Shown here: in pieces, positions 1-10,811 of the stretch
Position numbering within the stretch: position 1 is the stretch's first letter
Layout of the letters: each line of letters begins with the position of its first letter
NCBI GenBank assembly: GCA_030220185.1
Contig: JASPKZ010010239.1
Location: forward strand, 1,320,001 to 1,384,000
Length of the DNA stretch: 64,000 nt
Reading direction: 5' to 3'
Source: Diploptera punctata
Lineage: Eukaryota; Arthropoda; Insecta; Blattodea; Blaberidae
Position numbers and translations under genes: made by a program
The notes under the pieces: model-generated
Databases searched by the model: none
Told to the model about the DNA's origin: nothing
What the model saw: only the letters and a program-made list of their open reading frames with translations

Positions 1-155
1 ATATATATAATTGAATTAGTTTTTAATAGTACTGTGATGTACAAGTCTTTAAATCTTTAAAAGTAGGCTTACAGGTATGTTAGTGTAGATCTATTATGTA
101 GCATCAAAGAATATTGAAGTCCACTTGCATGGAGGTTTATGAAAGTGAAGTATAA
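1..155. other. AT-rich flank, nothing recognised
   Basis: AT-rich unique-looking sequence that starts with a short TA run. I see no coding frame or repeat boundary until the Helitron 5' end at 156. Confidence 0.5.
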
Positions 156-1144
156 TCTAGTACCGGTATATAAAAATTGTTTGTTTGTTTGTTTGTTCGT
201 ACTTATGTGCGGCCATATCGTTGATGCAAGAGTGATGTGTTTTTGCAAAAAATTTAGGAGATTCCCGGGATGAACATAGGTTATAAGAGAGTTAATGTAC
301 TCAACTCCTACACCTTTAAACAGCCGTTGTAGTGAAAAACGTGAAAAGTGCCTTTTTTACCCTTAAATGGCTTACGCTGTCTAAACCATAACAAATACAC
401 AAAATTAATGTACCCAGAATTGAATACCTCAAAAACCTCTACAAAAGTCCGGATCAGCATATGTTTATCTTTTAGAGATAACACACAATTGCCATTTTTG
501 TCTTTTATTGATGCCAAGGAGATCGGAATAAGTAGATTCCCGGGCATGCATGTGCTGTCATACCATTCATCCGATTGTCATGGGGCTTTTTGAAAAATGT
601 TCAGGATTGTCCCGCGAAGATTAGAGGCTACAAGAGAGTTTTAATGCTCAAGCCCTTCACCCTTAAAAATCACCTTCTGTAGTGAAAAAAACGTGAAAGA
701 ACTTCGCGGTTTGTTAGTTCAAATGGCTTACGCTGCCTAAACCATAACACATACACAATATTATTGTGCACAGAATTGAATATCTAAAACAAACTCTACA
801 GAAAAGTTCGCGACAGCATATATTCATATTTTAAGATTATCAAATAAGCATTTTGTCTTTCATTGGTGCCAAAAAGATCGGGATAAGTAGATTCCCGGGC
901 AAGCATAGCAGCGCACGGTGGTTATTTTTATAGATAATTCAAAATAACGAATTTTGTCTTTCAGTTCATTTATGCCAAGTACATCGGGATGCGTAGATTC
1001 CCGGGCAACGTCGGGTAATCAGCACGGGGTATCTGAGAATAATAACGATATAAATTAATATTTATTATTCCTTTTACTTATTCAACTAAATGCAAAAACA
1101 TATAATTTATTTAGGTATAGCAGCGCACGCCGGGTATTAGCTAG
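156..1144 (+). mobile_element. Non-autonomous Helitron, copy 1
   Basis: Begins with TC after a host A (155) and ends with CTAG before a host T (1145), the standard Helitron arrangement of insertion between A and T without target duplication. The end reads CGCCGGGTATTAGCTAG, typical of Helitron 3' termini. No Rep/helicase frame is present, so it would need an enzyme supplied in trans. Inside, a block of about 340 bp is duplicated (about 254-595 and 600-905), each copy containing a 'gattcccggg'-type core and a 'gcttacgctg' box, followed by one copy of the roughly 150-bp 'gggtaatcagcacgggg' unit. A related copy lies at 7727-8659. A GTTT run at 178-200 lies just inside the 5' end. Boundaries are read directly; the class is inferred from termini. 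Confidence 0.75.
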
Positions 1145-1145
1145 T

Positions 1146-1836
1146 ATTGTACAAATTACGGAAATGTAACACAATAGCATTATACACTAAAAAAACATTA
1201 ACATTACAATTACATAAAGAAAACACATTAATATTACAATTAAATAATAACACAATAGCATTATACACTAATTAATTTATATATAATTGTTAATAATTAA
1301 TGGTATTGCATTTTGATAACATATATTTATTCATGAATGAGTGTTGTCCTTATTTTTCGCGTTTTGTCCAGAAATTTACCGAGGTTTATTCAATTTTCTG
1401 GATTTACCAATAACTCGTAGCATGCCAATCTTTCCCGATTTGAATTTAGAAATATTTCCAGTAATAACTGACGTCTCCAATATTCTAAATCATTACATTT
1501 TCCTAATATATGTATCTCATCTTCAAAGTTCCCGCACATTGGACATATTCGCATATCGTGATCGTCGCTAATTTTTAGAAATTTCCATGCCCCTAGCCTA
1601 AACCAAGCAAGCCCTGATCTCTCCTTAAATCCTAGGTTGGGTATATACGATTCTTTTCCCCAGACGTGTTTTAGGTCCCTTTGTAAACACAGTGAGCGTT
1701 TTCCTGTACATTCGGCGAAAGTATCTTGTTGGTTTATATCTAAGTACCTCCTCCTTGTTTTTCTCCACACGTTCTTGCGATTTTCAGTCCCTTTTTCCCA
1801 TATCCAGCCCATCCCAATCTTTTGGAGTTTATATAT
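1146..1836 (-). mobile_element. LINE-F 3' end (RT C-terminal domain and 3'UTR), copy 1
   Basis: The minus strand has an open frame of about 150 codons at 1851-1390. It contains the tract WRKTRRRYLDINQQDTFAEC, then LAWFRLGAWKF, then CPMCGNFEDEIHILGKC, a Cys-x2-Cys...His...Cys zinc-finger-like motif seen at the C-terminal end of several LINE polymerases. Below it (1160-1330) is an AT-rich 3'UTR with about 1.3 copies of an 81-bp repeat, also present in the copy at 5566-6640. The RT catalytic core is missing. On its upstream side the homology stops at about 1830, where a candidate LTR begins. The clade is uncertain; this is a pseudogenic fragment. Confidence 0.7.
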
Positions 1837-2255
1837 TGTTACATATTGCATAGCGACATTTTAATTGCGCGGGCGAGTCGCCCATGGCGAGTTAGATTAC
1901 CCGCAAGCCCGCAGAATTGTCTGGAGTGTGTTGCCAGATGATTCTACCGGTGTGTCTCTCTTCTTTGGAGAAAGATCCATGCTAGAAGATTCTGAGAATT
2001 GAACTGCCTAGAAGCTGTTTCTAGAAATTTCCTCGTGCGTTATATAAGAGCGCAGTCAGTTTGCGATAACGAGTCTTGTGGTGAACAGTGTGACGATACG
2101 TTGTGGCGAATTTATTTATCAGTGAGTGAACCATTTTTATAACTGAGATAACAATTAAAAGAAGATTCTTAGTGATTTGTATATGTGAACAGTAGCTTGT
2201 TGATAACTGAAGAATTCAATAAAGTGTTTAGTGAAATTGTAATTATTTAGTGTGG
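1837..2255 (+). mobile_element. Candidate solo LTR
   Basis: Starts TGTTACATATT exactly where LINE-F homology stops. It contains a GC-rich U3-like part, a TATA-like box (tatataag, about 2041), an initiator-like tcagt (about 2056) and an AATAAA signal (about 2217), the order expected of an insect retroviral-type LTR. Its right end abuts a LINE-A 3' end. I could not find a convincing target duplication, a second LTR or coding sequence. The LTR identity is inference; it could also be another kind of repeat with promoter-like elements. Confidence 0.4.
2041..2048 (+). promoter_or_regulatory. TATA-like box in candidate LTR
   Basis: The octamer tatataag lies about 15 bases before a TCAGT initiator-like sequence, within the candidate solo LTR. 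It would set the U3/R boundary if the element is an LTR. Seen in sequence; promoter function is inferred. Confidence 0.35.
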
Positions 2256-2390
2256 GAGAATAACACTAACTATGATTTTGAGGGAAGTAGATTATACAGG
2301 GAAAGATTGGAAAGCATTAGCTAAGGATAGGGATGTATGGAGAGTTTATGTCCGCGCGGCCATGAACCTATGGGTACGATAGTGCCAGTG

Positions 2391-2420
<30 letters not shown>
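2256..2420 (+). mobile_element. LINE-A 3' end fragment with (GTAA)n tail
   Basis: Encodes a broken version of the LINE-A C-terminus (WENN...REVDYTG, then WRVYVRAAMNL) followed by the motif gatagtgccagtgagtaa and seven or so GTAA units (about 2386-2420). The short size and microsatellite tail indicate a 5'-truncated RTE-like insertion. Other copies in this window: 7418-7567, 10030-10810, 13561-13712, 15222-15640, 19085-21245 and 31143-32070. Confidence 0.7.
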
Positions 2421-2421
<1 letters not shown>

Positions 2422-2659
2422 GCTCATTGACGCCTAAATAACCAAGAAGGAAAACCGAAGCTGTAGTGTCACAATATGAATTACACCTCAATATTTTCAG
2501 ATATTGCAGGAAATTTGAAGACAAACAATTTGAGATATGTGGTATATGTTTTGTCGATTAAAATATCAGAGCTGTGTTATGAGTTTTAATAGATTAGTGT
2601 CTCATTGGCTAATGCAGAACCCATTCAAAATTATATCTTGCAGTAAATGATGTTTCATA
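2421..2659. other. No recognised feature
   Basis: AT-rich sequence between a LINE-A tail and a transposase relic; nothing supportable. Confidence 0.4.
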
Positions 2660-3125
2660 TATACTAATAAATATGTCCGTGAACAAGATCGTCGAAACCT
2701 GGATAATATAGTAAATCCCAATTACAAAACTGTAAGTGGTGGCCGAAGTCCGCCGGGCCTAAGGCTAGTAACTATTGAAGGTGGAAGGAGTGGTGCTGCT
2801 CTTCGTGTAGGTCTTGAAGTGCACTGACATGTCTGTTGCCAAATGCACGTGCGTTAGCACGCAGCTGGTAGAAGTGTCCTCTGTAAACCTGTCCAAGATA
2901 TATCTTCGAATTCCTGTGTGCGTGCAGTTTGTCTAGCACTGGCGTTGCCTCTGTTTACAGTGAAAGGGTTCAGATTCATGTAAACGCCTGTCGACAGAAC
3001 CGAAGGCAGAATGGTGTGGAATATCTTTCTCTGTACAGTTCTGTATCTGCTAAAGCAACACGTCTTGTTTCTATATAATCTAGATGCAAGTTCAGCAAAA
3101 CTACAATTATTCTCCGTGCTGCTTT
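2660..3125 (-). pseudogene. Transposase relic, HTH N-terminal part (DUF4817/Tc1-mariner-like)
   Basis: Reading the minus strand across frame changes gives a degraded match to the N-terminal helix-turn-helix half of insect mariner-type transposases: LYRERY, a shifted 'R...GNA.ARQTARTQEFED' segment, RANARAFG, then LHEEQHHSFHLQ, ALGPADFG..LQFCNWDL and YPGFDDLV. This order (RLYRERYP, GRPR, STRAIA, HEEQLHPFHLQ, QFCQW) matches the better preserved element at 27598-28999. Several frameshifts and stops are present and the catalytic DDE half is absent. I rely on motif order in three frames, so the family is an inference of moderate strength. The region is more GC-rich than its flanks. Confidence 0.55.
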
Positions 3126-3309
3126 TGAGGGTTTCCGACACACAGGGTACATACAAAAATATTTTCTATCAGATGATATGCATTGACCAATCTGGAAAGT
3201 ACTTCATGCACATGAATTGTGGTATGGTCTAAGACGTTCATAAATCAAATATTCACTATATTTCGGTTTGTAACTGACTTATTGGCATCGAACATCCGTT
3301 TATTTTGAC

Positions 3310-3725
3310 AGTTTATCTATTTAACCGAATATAAGTAGATCTCGAATTTAAGAGGACCCTCCCCCACCAAATTTTGAAGAGCGTTTTAGGAATTTTTGAT
3401 TTTCTATTCCAGTACTACTCCATGTCATCACTATATTCACCATCAACATTGCTATCATTGTATCATAAGCACACACGAGCCGACACTGATTTTGAATTGA
3501 CTCATCGCTACCTGTTTGTACAATCTCGGGCTTTATCTCCAGCGATTTCTTCCTTATCACCTATCATATTTTAATACCATCAACTTAATATTAGCATCGT
3601 ATGATAACTTCTTCGTGAACCGACCGATCGTATTTCCTAGTCGACGAATTTAAGACGGGTATTGATTATGGAATTTCAAATTTCCGAAAAAAGATCGTCA
3701 TATATTCGGGTATTCTTATTCTTGG
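3310..3725 (-). mobile_element. Possible pogo/Tigger-like DNA transposon remnant
   Basis: Both ends carry similar inverted sequences: ccgaatataag...cgaatttaag near 3326-3352 and cgaatttaag...tatattcggg near 3645-3712. Between them the minus strand reads an acidic stretch followed by SKIPKTLFKIWWG, which recalls the acidic C-terminal tail of pogo-type transposases. The match is short and the inverted ends are imperfect, so this is a tentative call. Confidence 0.3.
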
Positions 3726-4185
3726 AATATAGGTTCTTTACTTCAAACGAATTGTCTGTCTCCTCTATAATTCGTGAGATTAGAACAATTAATTTAATTT
3801 ACATCTACCTGTATATAGCATATTGTCATGATATACAATCTTATTAAAAAAATACAATGTTAAGTAATGAAAAATGTACCACAGTTTTTAGGCCTATCTT
3901 AATTAAAATTTTATATATTCTTCAAATATTAAGTTGGCGCTATTTGCTTTGAGTATCTTATTTTACTTACACATGCGATTTATCGCACCGGTTCTTATCA
4001 AGGAAACTAGGAGAAAACAAATTTTTAAACATTCAATCGAGAAATAATTGATTTATCTTTACCATCGTTTCGTAAGACTACAGTATAATATTAAGGAAGA
4101 ATCATTAAAATACTATAACAAGTGCTGGAAATAAAATACAATATCACTAGCCTGTAAAATTGGAAAAAAATAATCTCAACATTTA
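3726..4185. other. No recognised feature
   Basis: AT-rich with many stops in all frames. No repeat shared with the rest of the window was noticed. Confidence 0.4.
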
Positions 4186-5412
4186 AAAAAAGGCTACAAA
4201 AAAGCCAAAAACTATAGAGGAATAAGCTTACTATGTGCAGCGTACAAAATATATGCAAAAATGGTTAACCAAAAATTAACAACTATAGTAGACGCAATAA
4301 TATCAGAAGAGCAGACAGGTTTTAGTAAGGGAAGAAGATGCACAAACAACGTATTCACTTTAAAACAAGTAATAGAGAAGCCAAGAGAATTGAACTTAGT
4401 AACGCACATCCTCTTTATAGATTATAAGAAGGCTTTTGATAAAGTGTATAGACCAAAATTATGAAACATATTAAGCGAAAAAGGAATTCCAATACACTTG
4501 ATGGCAGTAATTAAGGAAATGTATGAGAAAACAAGAATAAAAATAAATCAAAGTGAACCAATACATATAACAGGAGGAGTTAAATAAGGTTGTCTACTAT
4601 CAACCACTCTTTTTTTTAAATTTAGTTTGACATGATAAGATCGTGGAAACAAATGGCGACTGTGGGTATAAATCTAGGAAACATAGTAATTTAAACAGTA
4701 GGCTTTGAGATGACCAGATTTTAATAGCAAGAACAGACGGCGAATTACAAAGAATGCTATATAAACTAAATTAAATATAAAGCAATAAAATGTGGAAATG
4801 TAATCAGAAAAAGAACAATGGCTTTCAAGGGTGTTCATCCAGTTCGGACAAATGTAATATTAGAAAATAAACCAATAGAACAACTGGTAAGATATGACTT
4901 CCTAGGTTGCAAAATATCATACACAACGGAAACAGACATAAGTAACAAACTAAATAAGTTTAATTATATAACAGGAACACTAAAAAAACTTTGAAAAATA
5001 AAGCCAGGAAAGACTCTACAATGAAATTATACAAGACAATGGCAGTTCCTATTATTACTTATGGATCCGAAACATGGACAGTGACAATACAACAATCTGC
5101 CAGAATACAAGCTGCTGAAATGATGTTCCTCAGACCAATAGCAGGATATCAAAGAAAAGACAAAAAACACAACATAGAAATAAGACAACTAAAATTAGAG
5201 GAATTAAACACAACAATAGTGAAATACTGAACAAACTGGAAAGAACACTTGGCAAGGATGACTGAGAATAGAATATCAAAAGCAGCATATAACTGTTCAC
5301 CACGAGGAAGAAAAAGTTTGGGGAGACCAAAGAAAAGATGGAAACAGCAGCAATTCGGAGCCGGAACAGGCTAGTAAGTAAGCCTAAACCGTGACGAAGA
5401 AGAAGAGAAATA
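4186..5412 (+). mobile_element. LINE-D relic (RT domain to GAA tail)
   Basis: The plus strand, read through several stops and frameshifts, carries an ordered reverse transcriptase: NYRGISLL (about 4213), EEQTGFSKGRRCTNNVFTL (4300s), LFIDYKKAFDKVY (4410s), GGVK.GC (4575), LVRYDFLGCKIS (4880s), then the thumb/C-terminal region LYKTMAVPIITYGSETWT and EMMFLRPIAGYQRKDKK (5020-5160) and RGRKSLGRPKKRW (5300-5345). It ends with the LINE-D signature ggaacaggctagtaag...gacgaagaagaagag. The catalytic YADD region is lost and many frames are broken, so it is a dead copy. The endonuclease half is missing (5' truncation). Related copies: 21655-25345 and 42690-43120. Confidence 0.8.
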
Positions 5413-5419
5413 TTAAGGA

Positions 5420-5562
5420 TTCTTATCTTATATAATAATATAGCTTTATTTTAATAATATCTTCATTTTACCTGATATAGTTAAGACCTTAAGGCTTTGT
5501 TTACCTCTCAGCTAGGTTGAAAAATATACAAATTACCCTCATATCTAAAATACAATAACAAA
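5420..5562 (-). mobile_element. LINE-G type 3' end fragment
   Basis: The minus strand contains agccttaaggtcttaact followed downstream by an ataaagc-type end. Similar text (gcctta-gg-cttaac...aataaag) ends the LINE-G copy at 54011-54955 and that near 16048. About 120 bp, non-coding. A 5'-truncated insertion is the likely origin. Confidence 0.45.
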
Positions 5563-5565
5563 ATT

Positions 5566-6640
5566 AGTAGTAGTAGTAGGACTTTATTAGACAAAAGTAA
5601 GATATTTACAATATTATTTACAAATATGGGTCGCACGGGCAGTAAGCCGTACGTGCTGTTGACAGTCCGTTACAATAAAGAAATAATTGCTACTAGTGTG
5701 AAGAAAAATAAACAACAAAACAAAAAAAAAATAACATTACAATTAATAAAGAAAACGCAATAATATTACAATTAAATAATAACACAATAGCATTATACAC
5801 TAAAAAAAGCAATAACATTACAATTACATAAAGAAAACACAGTAATATTACAATTAAATAATAACACAATAGCACTATACACTAAAAAAAACCGTAACGT
5901 TGTAATTACTTAAGAAAACGCAGTAATATTACAATTAAATTATAACACAATAGCATTATACATTAATTAATTTATATATAGTTATTAAGAATTGATGTTA
6001 TTGCATTTTGATAACATATATTTATTCATGAATGAGTGTTGTTCTTATTTTCCGCGTTTTGTCCAGAAATTTACCCAAGTTTATCCAATTTTCTGGATTT
6101 ACCAATAACTCGTAGCATGCCAATCTTTCCCGATTTGAATTTAGTAATCTTTCCGGTAATAACTGACGTCTCCAATATTCTAAATCATTACATTGCCCTA
6201 AAATATGTATCTCATCTTCAAATTTCCCGCACATTGGACATATTCGCATATCGTGCTCGTCGCTAATTTTTTGCAATTTCCATGCCCCTAGCCTAACCCA
6301 AGCAAGCCCTGATCTCTCTTATAATCCTAGGTTGAGTGTATACGATTCTTTTCCCCAGACGTGTTTTAGGTCTCTTTGTAAACACAGTGAACGTTTTCCT
6401 GTACATTCGGCGAAAGTATCTTGTTGGTTTATATCTAAGTACCTCCTCCTTATTTTTCTCCACACGTTCTTTTCCCATATCCAGCCCATCCCAATCTTGT
6501 GGAGTTCTCTCCTAACCTCGTCTGCCCAAAATTTAACATCTATGTTTTTAATTTGGTGGTCGTAACAAATTGCTCTAAGCATTGTTTGTTCACCTTGGAT
6601 TACTCGCAACCAGTATTTGAGTACACGAATTTTACATAAC
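5566..6640 (-). mobile_element. LINE-F 3' half (RT C-terminal domain, 3'UTR, TAG tail), copy 2
   Basis: A longer relative of the copy at 1146-1836. From right to left on the minus strand it reads VLKYWLRVIQGEQTMLRAIC, FWADEVRRELHKIGMGWIWE, the RRRYLDINQQDTFAECTGKR tract, a frameshift near 6320, then the zinc-finger-like CPMCGKFEDEIHILGQC and LLVNPENW. The 3'UTR (5566-6020) has three tandem 81-bp units (5731-5966). It ends in an aataaagtcc signal and a TAG microsatellite (5566-5579), the kind of 3' tail used by LINEs that do not end in poly(A). The RT palm is absent. Pseudogenic and 5'-truncated. Confidence 0.75.
5731..5966 (-). repeat. Three tandem 81-bp units in the LINE-F 3'UTR
   Basis: Units start at about 5731, 5812 and 5894. 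Each contains 'attacaattaa', 'aagaaaac', a second 'attacaattaaat' and 'aacacaatagca-tatacac'. The copy at 1165-1275 has only 1.3 units, so the repeat number varies between copies of the element. Confidence 0.8.
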
Positions 6641-7417
6641 AAAATTATTACATAATATACCAACAGTGGGCTACAAATATTATTTACAATAAACTTTGAT
6701 TTACTCTAAACGTAACAAATAACATATAAAATATACAAGGTAAAAAATAAGGTAAAATACTATTAACGACGAAGAATAAATTTATTTCTGGGGAAAAATT
6801 AATTATTTAACAAGTAATTTTATGCGAGATAGTAATTTATTTTATAGTATGATGTTATATTTTTTTATTATCGAACTACTATTTATTTATCTGATAAATA
6901 TTATTATTGAGTGTAAAAAAATGCAATTAATAATCAATAATTTATATTTTACTCATTGGTGAAACACGTGGTGGTATATGAATCGTCAAGGGGAAGAAAC
7001 CTTGGCAATCAATCGTTTCTTCGATTAGATTGTTTTTTTATTTGTGGTTGGTTTGTGATGAATATCATGGTATGAAATGAAATTAAAGGGGGATAAAGTT
7101 TATCATCGAGGAAGGTTTAAGCGTTTGGGAGCGAAAACCGAGATGAGTTTATTTTACATTCAGTTTTGGTGATTTGAAATTTGTTCTGTACATTAGAGGC
7201 CGGAGAGTTATTTTTAATGTACTTTTTATATATTTATTTTATTTGGTTGTAACACTAATTTCTCATGCCACTTATTTGAAAATATCGGACCGCAGTGATA
7301 AAAAAATCGTTGAAAACTGTAAGTTAACTGTATATTGTGTAAATCGATTCAAATATAAGTAATTTACATTCGTTCGTATTTTATTGTTTTATTAAATATA
7401 TTAATTAGACCAAGAAT
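6641..7417. other. No recognised feature
   Basis: Strongly AT-rich. A short open frame at 7174-7362 (62 codons, hydrophobic centre) has no recognisable family or gene context and is probably chance. Confidence 0.4.
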
Positions 7418-7567
7418 GAGGTGGGAGAATAACATTAACTATGATTTGAGGGAAGTAGATTATACAGGGCATTATTGGAAAGCATTACCTCAGGATAGGG
7501 ATGTATAGAGAGCTTATTCCCGCGCGGCCATGAACCTACAGGTTCGGTAGTGCCAGTAAGTAAGTAT
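7418..7567 (+). mobile_element. LINE-A 3' end fragment
   Basis: Begins agaatgaggtgggagaataa and runs through the degenerate DLREVDYTG..WKAL.QDRD and AAMNL codons to 'ggtagtgccagtaagtaagt'. About 150 bp, 5'-truncated, with a short GTAA tail. Nearly collinear with 2256-2420. Confidence 0.7.
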
Positions 7568-7726
7568 AAAATATATTAATACAGTAAATTAAAGTAGGAT
7601 ATTTTCAGAGTATACATAAAACAAATTTGGTAACACATGAGTATTACAAATGTATTAATATTATTATGAATAAATGGGACTAGTATAAGGAAACATAAAA
7701 CACTTCTGTTATCTGAATATCAAAAA

Positions 7727-8659
7727 TCTAATATATAAAAATGAATTTTCGTTGTTTGTTCATACTCTATACGCGGCCATACCGTTTATCCTATTACAAT
7801 GGGGCTTTTTGCAAAATGTTCAGGAGATTCCCAGGATGAACATATGCTATACGAGAGTTGTTATACTCAACTCCTACACCCTTAAAATCGCCCTTTGTAG
7901 TGGAAAACGTGAAAAAAGTAGCTCTTTGGACACTTAAATGGCTTACGCTGCCTAAACCAAAACAAATACACAAAATTAATGTACACAGAATTGAATATCT
8001 CAAAAAGCTCTACAAAAATGTCTACGACAGCATATGTTTATCTCCTACGGATAATTCACAATAACCATTTTTCTCTTTCATTGATGCCAAGAAGATCGAG
8101 AGAAGTACGTAGATTTCTGTGCAAGCATAGCAGCACATGGCGGGTATTCTTTTACGGATAACTCACAATAACAAAATTTGTCTTTTAGCTCATTTACGCC
8201 AAGATGTTCGAGATAAGTTGATTCCCGGGCAACACGGGTAATCAGCACGGGGAATCGTAAAATAATTACGATATACATTTATAATTATTTTTCATTTTAC
8301 TTATTCAACTAATCATAAGAAGTATATTAATTTTTGTCTTTCAACTCATTTCTGCCAATACGATCGGGATGAGTACATTCCCGGACAACGCAGGGTAAAC
8401 AGCACGGGGTATATGAAAATAATTACGATATAAATGTTTCCTCTCACTTATTTATCTAAACACAAAACACATTATTTCAGCTCACTTATGTCAAGAAGAT
8501 CGGTATAAGTAGATTCCCGGGCAACGCTGGGTAATCAGCTCGGTGTATCTAAAAAATATAAATTTATAATTACTTTCCCTTTCACGTATTCAACTAAACA
8601 TTAAATCACATTAATTTCCATTTATTTAGGCGTTGCAGCGCAAGCCAGGTATTAGCTAG
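7727..8659 (+). mobile_element. Non-autonomous Helitron, copy 2
   Basis: Starts TCTAATATATAAAAATGAA after host A (7726) and ends GGTATTAGCTAG before host T (8660), as expected of a Helitron. It shares most of its length with 156-1144 but has a single copy of the 340-bp block and three tandem copies of the 'gggtaatcagcacgggg' unit (about 8180-8335, 8336-8478, 8479-8626). No Rep/helicase coding sequence. Short open frames within it are chance. Confidence 0.8.
8180..8626 (+). repeat. Internal minisatellite of Helitron copy 2 (3 units, about 143-155 bp)
   Basis: Each unit holds an 'agctcatttatgccaaga-gatcggga' start, a 'gattcccgggcaac' core, 'gtaatcagcacgggg', an AT-rich stretch and 'cttattcaactaaa'. 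Copy 1 of the Helitron has one unit here, so units were gained or lost. Confidence 0.7.
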
Positions 8660-9724
8660 TATTAAATGAAACTACCTGTTGTAGACGCATTCAATATTCC
8701 GTTTTATCATAAAATTAAAAGAAAGGTAATTAAGCCTCTATTATTAATGATCTGCAAGGAAAGTGATAGCAGTAGGTGTATTTATTTTATCAAAAAACCT
8801 TTAATTAAATAGTTAATAAATTCACTTATTTATTTGCTCTTAGTGTAAGTACATATAACGTACTCGGTTGAGCAGTAGCTCGTGCTCGAGCACGTGAAAA
8901 TGATTTGTTCTGTTTCAAGTGGTCTATGTGTAGTAAGAAAATCATAACAATACCCATATTTTTATACAATGTACGAGTATACTTCTATTTTTTAGGTAGG
9001 GTTTTGATTCAAACCATTGGGGCGTTTATATAATGTTTTAACAAAGGAATCCTTACATGAAATCTATGCACTTATATTAAGTTCACCCTGTATGAATGAA
9101 GCAGTTTTTCCACTAACGATGTGATCATCAGTTCTTAGATTCCTGTGTCTAATATCTGGATTATTTGCATTTACTAAAAGAGACTCTCTTTTTTAAACAT
9201 CCTACACGTTATAATATAGTAAATTTTCTCTTTTTTAGCACCTCCGCCACGTTAGCAGATAATTAGAACTTGAGGTAGCAGGTCTACTAACCAAACGGTT
9301 TTATATTAAAAAATACGATATTCACTGTAACTGTTATTTAGAGATAACTGTCACACTAGCTATTACACACTGTTTTATAGGGTCACCAGCTTCCTGGTAA
9401 AAGCCCAAAACGTTTTTATGAAAAATAACAATATTTCACTTAATCCTGGTTACAGTGTCGCCAACACAACATTATGCGAGGGTAATTTTGTGATAATGGA
9501 CACACCTAGCAATATTTATAACAATTATACAACCCTATCACATGTATTTTCAGTTTAAAACAAAGAAAGCAAACAATCGTTTCTCATAATATTAATTTTA
9601 CTGTGATGTGTAGAAGAGGATGGGAAACTTTATTATTATTAACTTATTTATAAAATTTATTCAGCAATATTTATAGTTATAAAGTTATATTCTTATATTA
9701 AAAGAATTGACAGATAGCCCACCC
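8660..9724. other. No recognised feature
   Basis: No coding frame or repeat family recognised. It includes a local inverted sequence, gctcgtgctcgagcacg, near 8878-8894. Confidence 0.4.
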
Positions 9725-9905
9725 ATTGTCTCGTATGCAAAGAGCTCATGTTCGATCCCCAATCAGGACAAGGTTTCTGGATGACTTTTTTCGGTTTTTC
9801 CTTCACCTATAAGACTACTGTCAGGGAACTTTAAGGTCAAAATGTTCCCAGAATATCACCTGGTCATCATAGTTATCATTATCATATTCGCCATGTTTAG
9901 TAAGT
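9725..9905 (+). mobile_element. SINE-A variant, degraded
   Basis: A tRNA-like head with a box-B sequence (gttcgatccc, about 9750) is followed by the SINE-A body words 'ttttcggtttttccttcacctataaga', 'tgtcagggaactttaaggtc' and 'catcatagttatcattatcat'. Same body order as 56158-56340 and 59022-59220. Diverged. Confidence 0.5.
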
Positions 9906-10029
9906 AATGGAATTTATTGCCTTTTTTTTTTCAAAAGAAAGGAAACGCATATCCATTTACATTGCGCACGGGCCTGCTTGGCTGAACGTGCATTATTTTT
10001 CCTTGAATAAAAAAAAATCATAATATGAA
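9906..10029. other. Unassigned spacer
   Basis: Contains T- and A-rich runs only. Confidence 0.3.
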
Positions 10030-10810
10030 TAAACTAACTAACTCACTGGCACTATCGAACCAGTAGGTTCATGGAAGCGCTAACATGAGCTCTCCATATA
10101 TACATATCCTGAGCTAATATTTTCCTATCATCCCCTGTATACTCTACTTCCCTCAAATCATATTTCATATTATTCCCCCACCTCATTCTTTACCAACTGA
10201 ACTTTTTCCTCTGGTTTTCTTACAAGAAGCTTCCATGCATGTCTTTCATTTCTCATTCGTGCCACATGTCCTGCCCAATGCAGTCTACAAGACTCAACTG
10301 TTCTTATTATATCTGGCTTCCTATAAAGACCATGTAGTTCACTGTTATGTAAGTCTTCTCCGTTCATCTATCTGTTCATCTCTCTTTGGTCCAAACTTTT
10401 TCCTAAGAACTTTATTCTCAAATAGGCTACTCTTAATCTCCTTTCCTCCCTTAAAGTAAAGAGTCCATGATTCGCATCCATATAATACAACTGGTAGAAT
10501 AATAGTTTTATATAATTTCATTTTTAACGTTTTTTGAAAGGAGTTGGGATGTCAAGAATCTCTGTAATAAATAATAGCACACATTTCCAGAATTAAGCCT
10601 ATGAATAATTTCTTTGTGTATCTCATTCCTATTTGTAATTATTGTTCCTAGATATTTTATTTAAACCACTTCCTTAAAATTCCTCTCATTTGTCATGAGC
10701 TGTCCATTTCGATTATATAATGCATTTCTGTGTGTGACCATGTATTTAGTTGATTGATATTTACTTCCAGTCACAATTTATTAGTGATAGTGTCCCAACT
10801 TTTAAGATTC
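10030..10810 (-). mobile_element. LINE-A relic, C-terminal part
   Basis: The minus strand encodes the broken C-terminal half of LINE-A: MNGEDLHNSELHGLYRKPD, IIRTVESCRLHWAGHVARM, RNERHAWKLLVRKPE, and upstream pieces equivalent to the ITNRNE and THRNALYNRNGQL region near 10620-10740. The 3' end reads as the 'actcactggcactatcga' complement at 10035-10060. The RT catalytic motifs are absent. Frameshifts occur between pieces. Best preserved parallel: 31143-32070. Confidence 0.75.
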
Positions 10811-10811
10811 C

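Noticed and set aside
8180..8626. CRISPR-like array
   Set aside because: Three long (about 150 bp) diverged tandem units inside a Helitron, without short conserved repeats and unique spacers.
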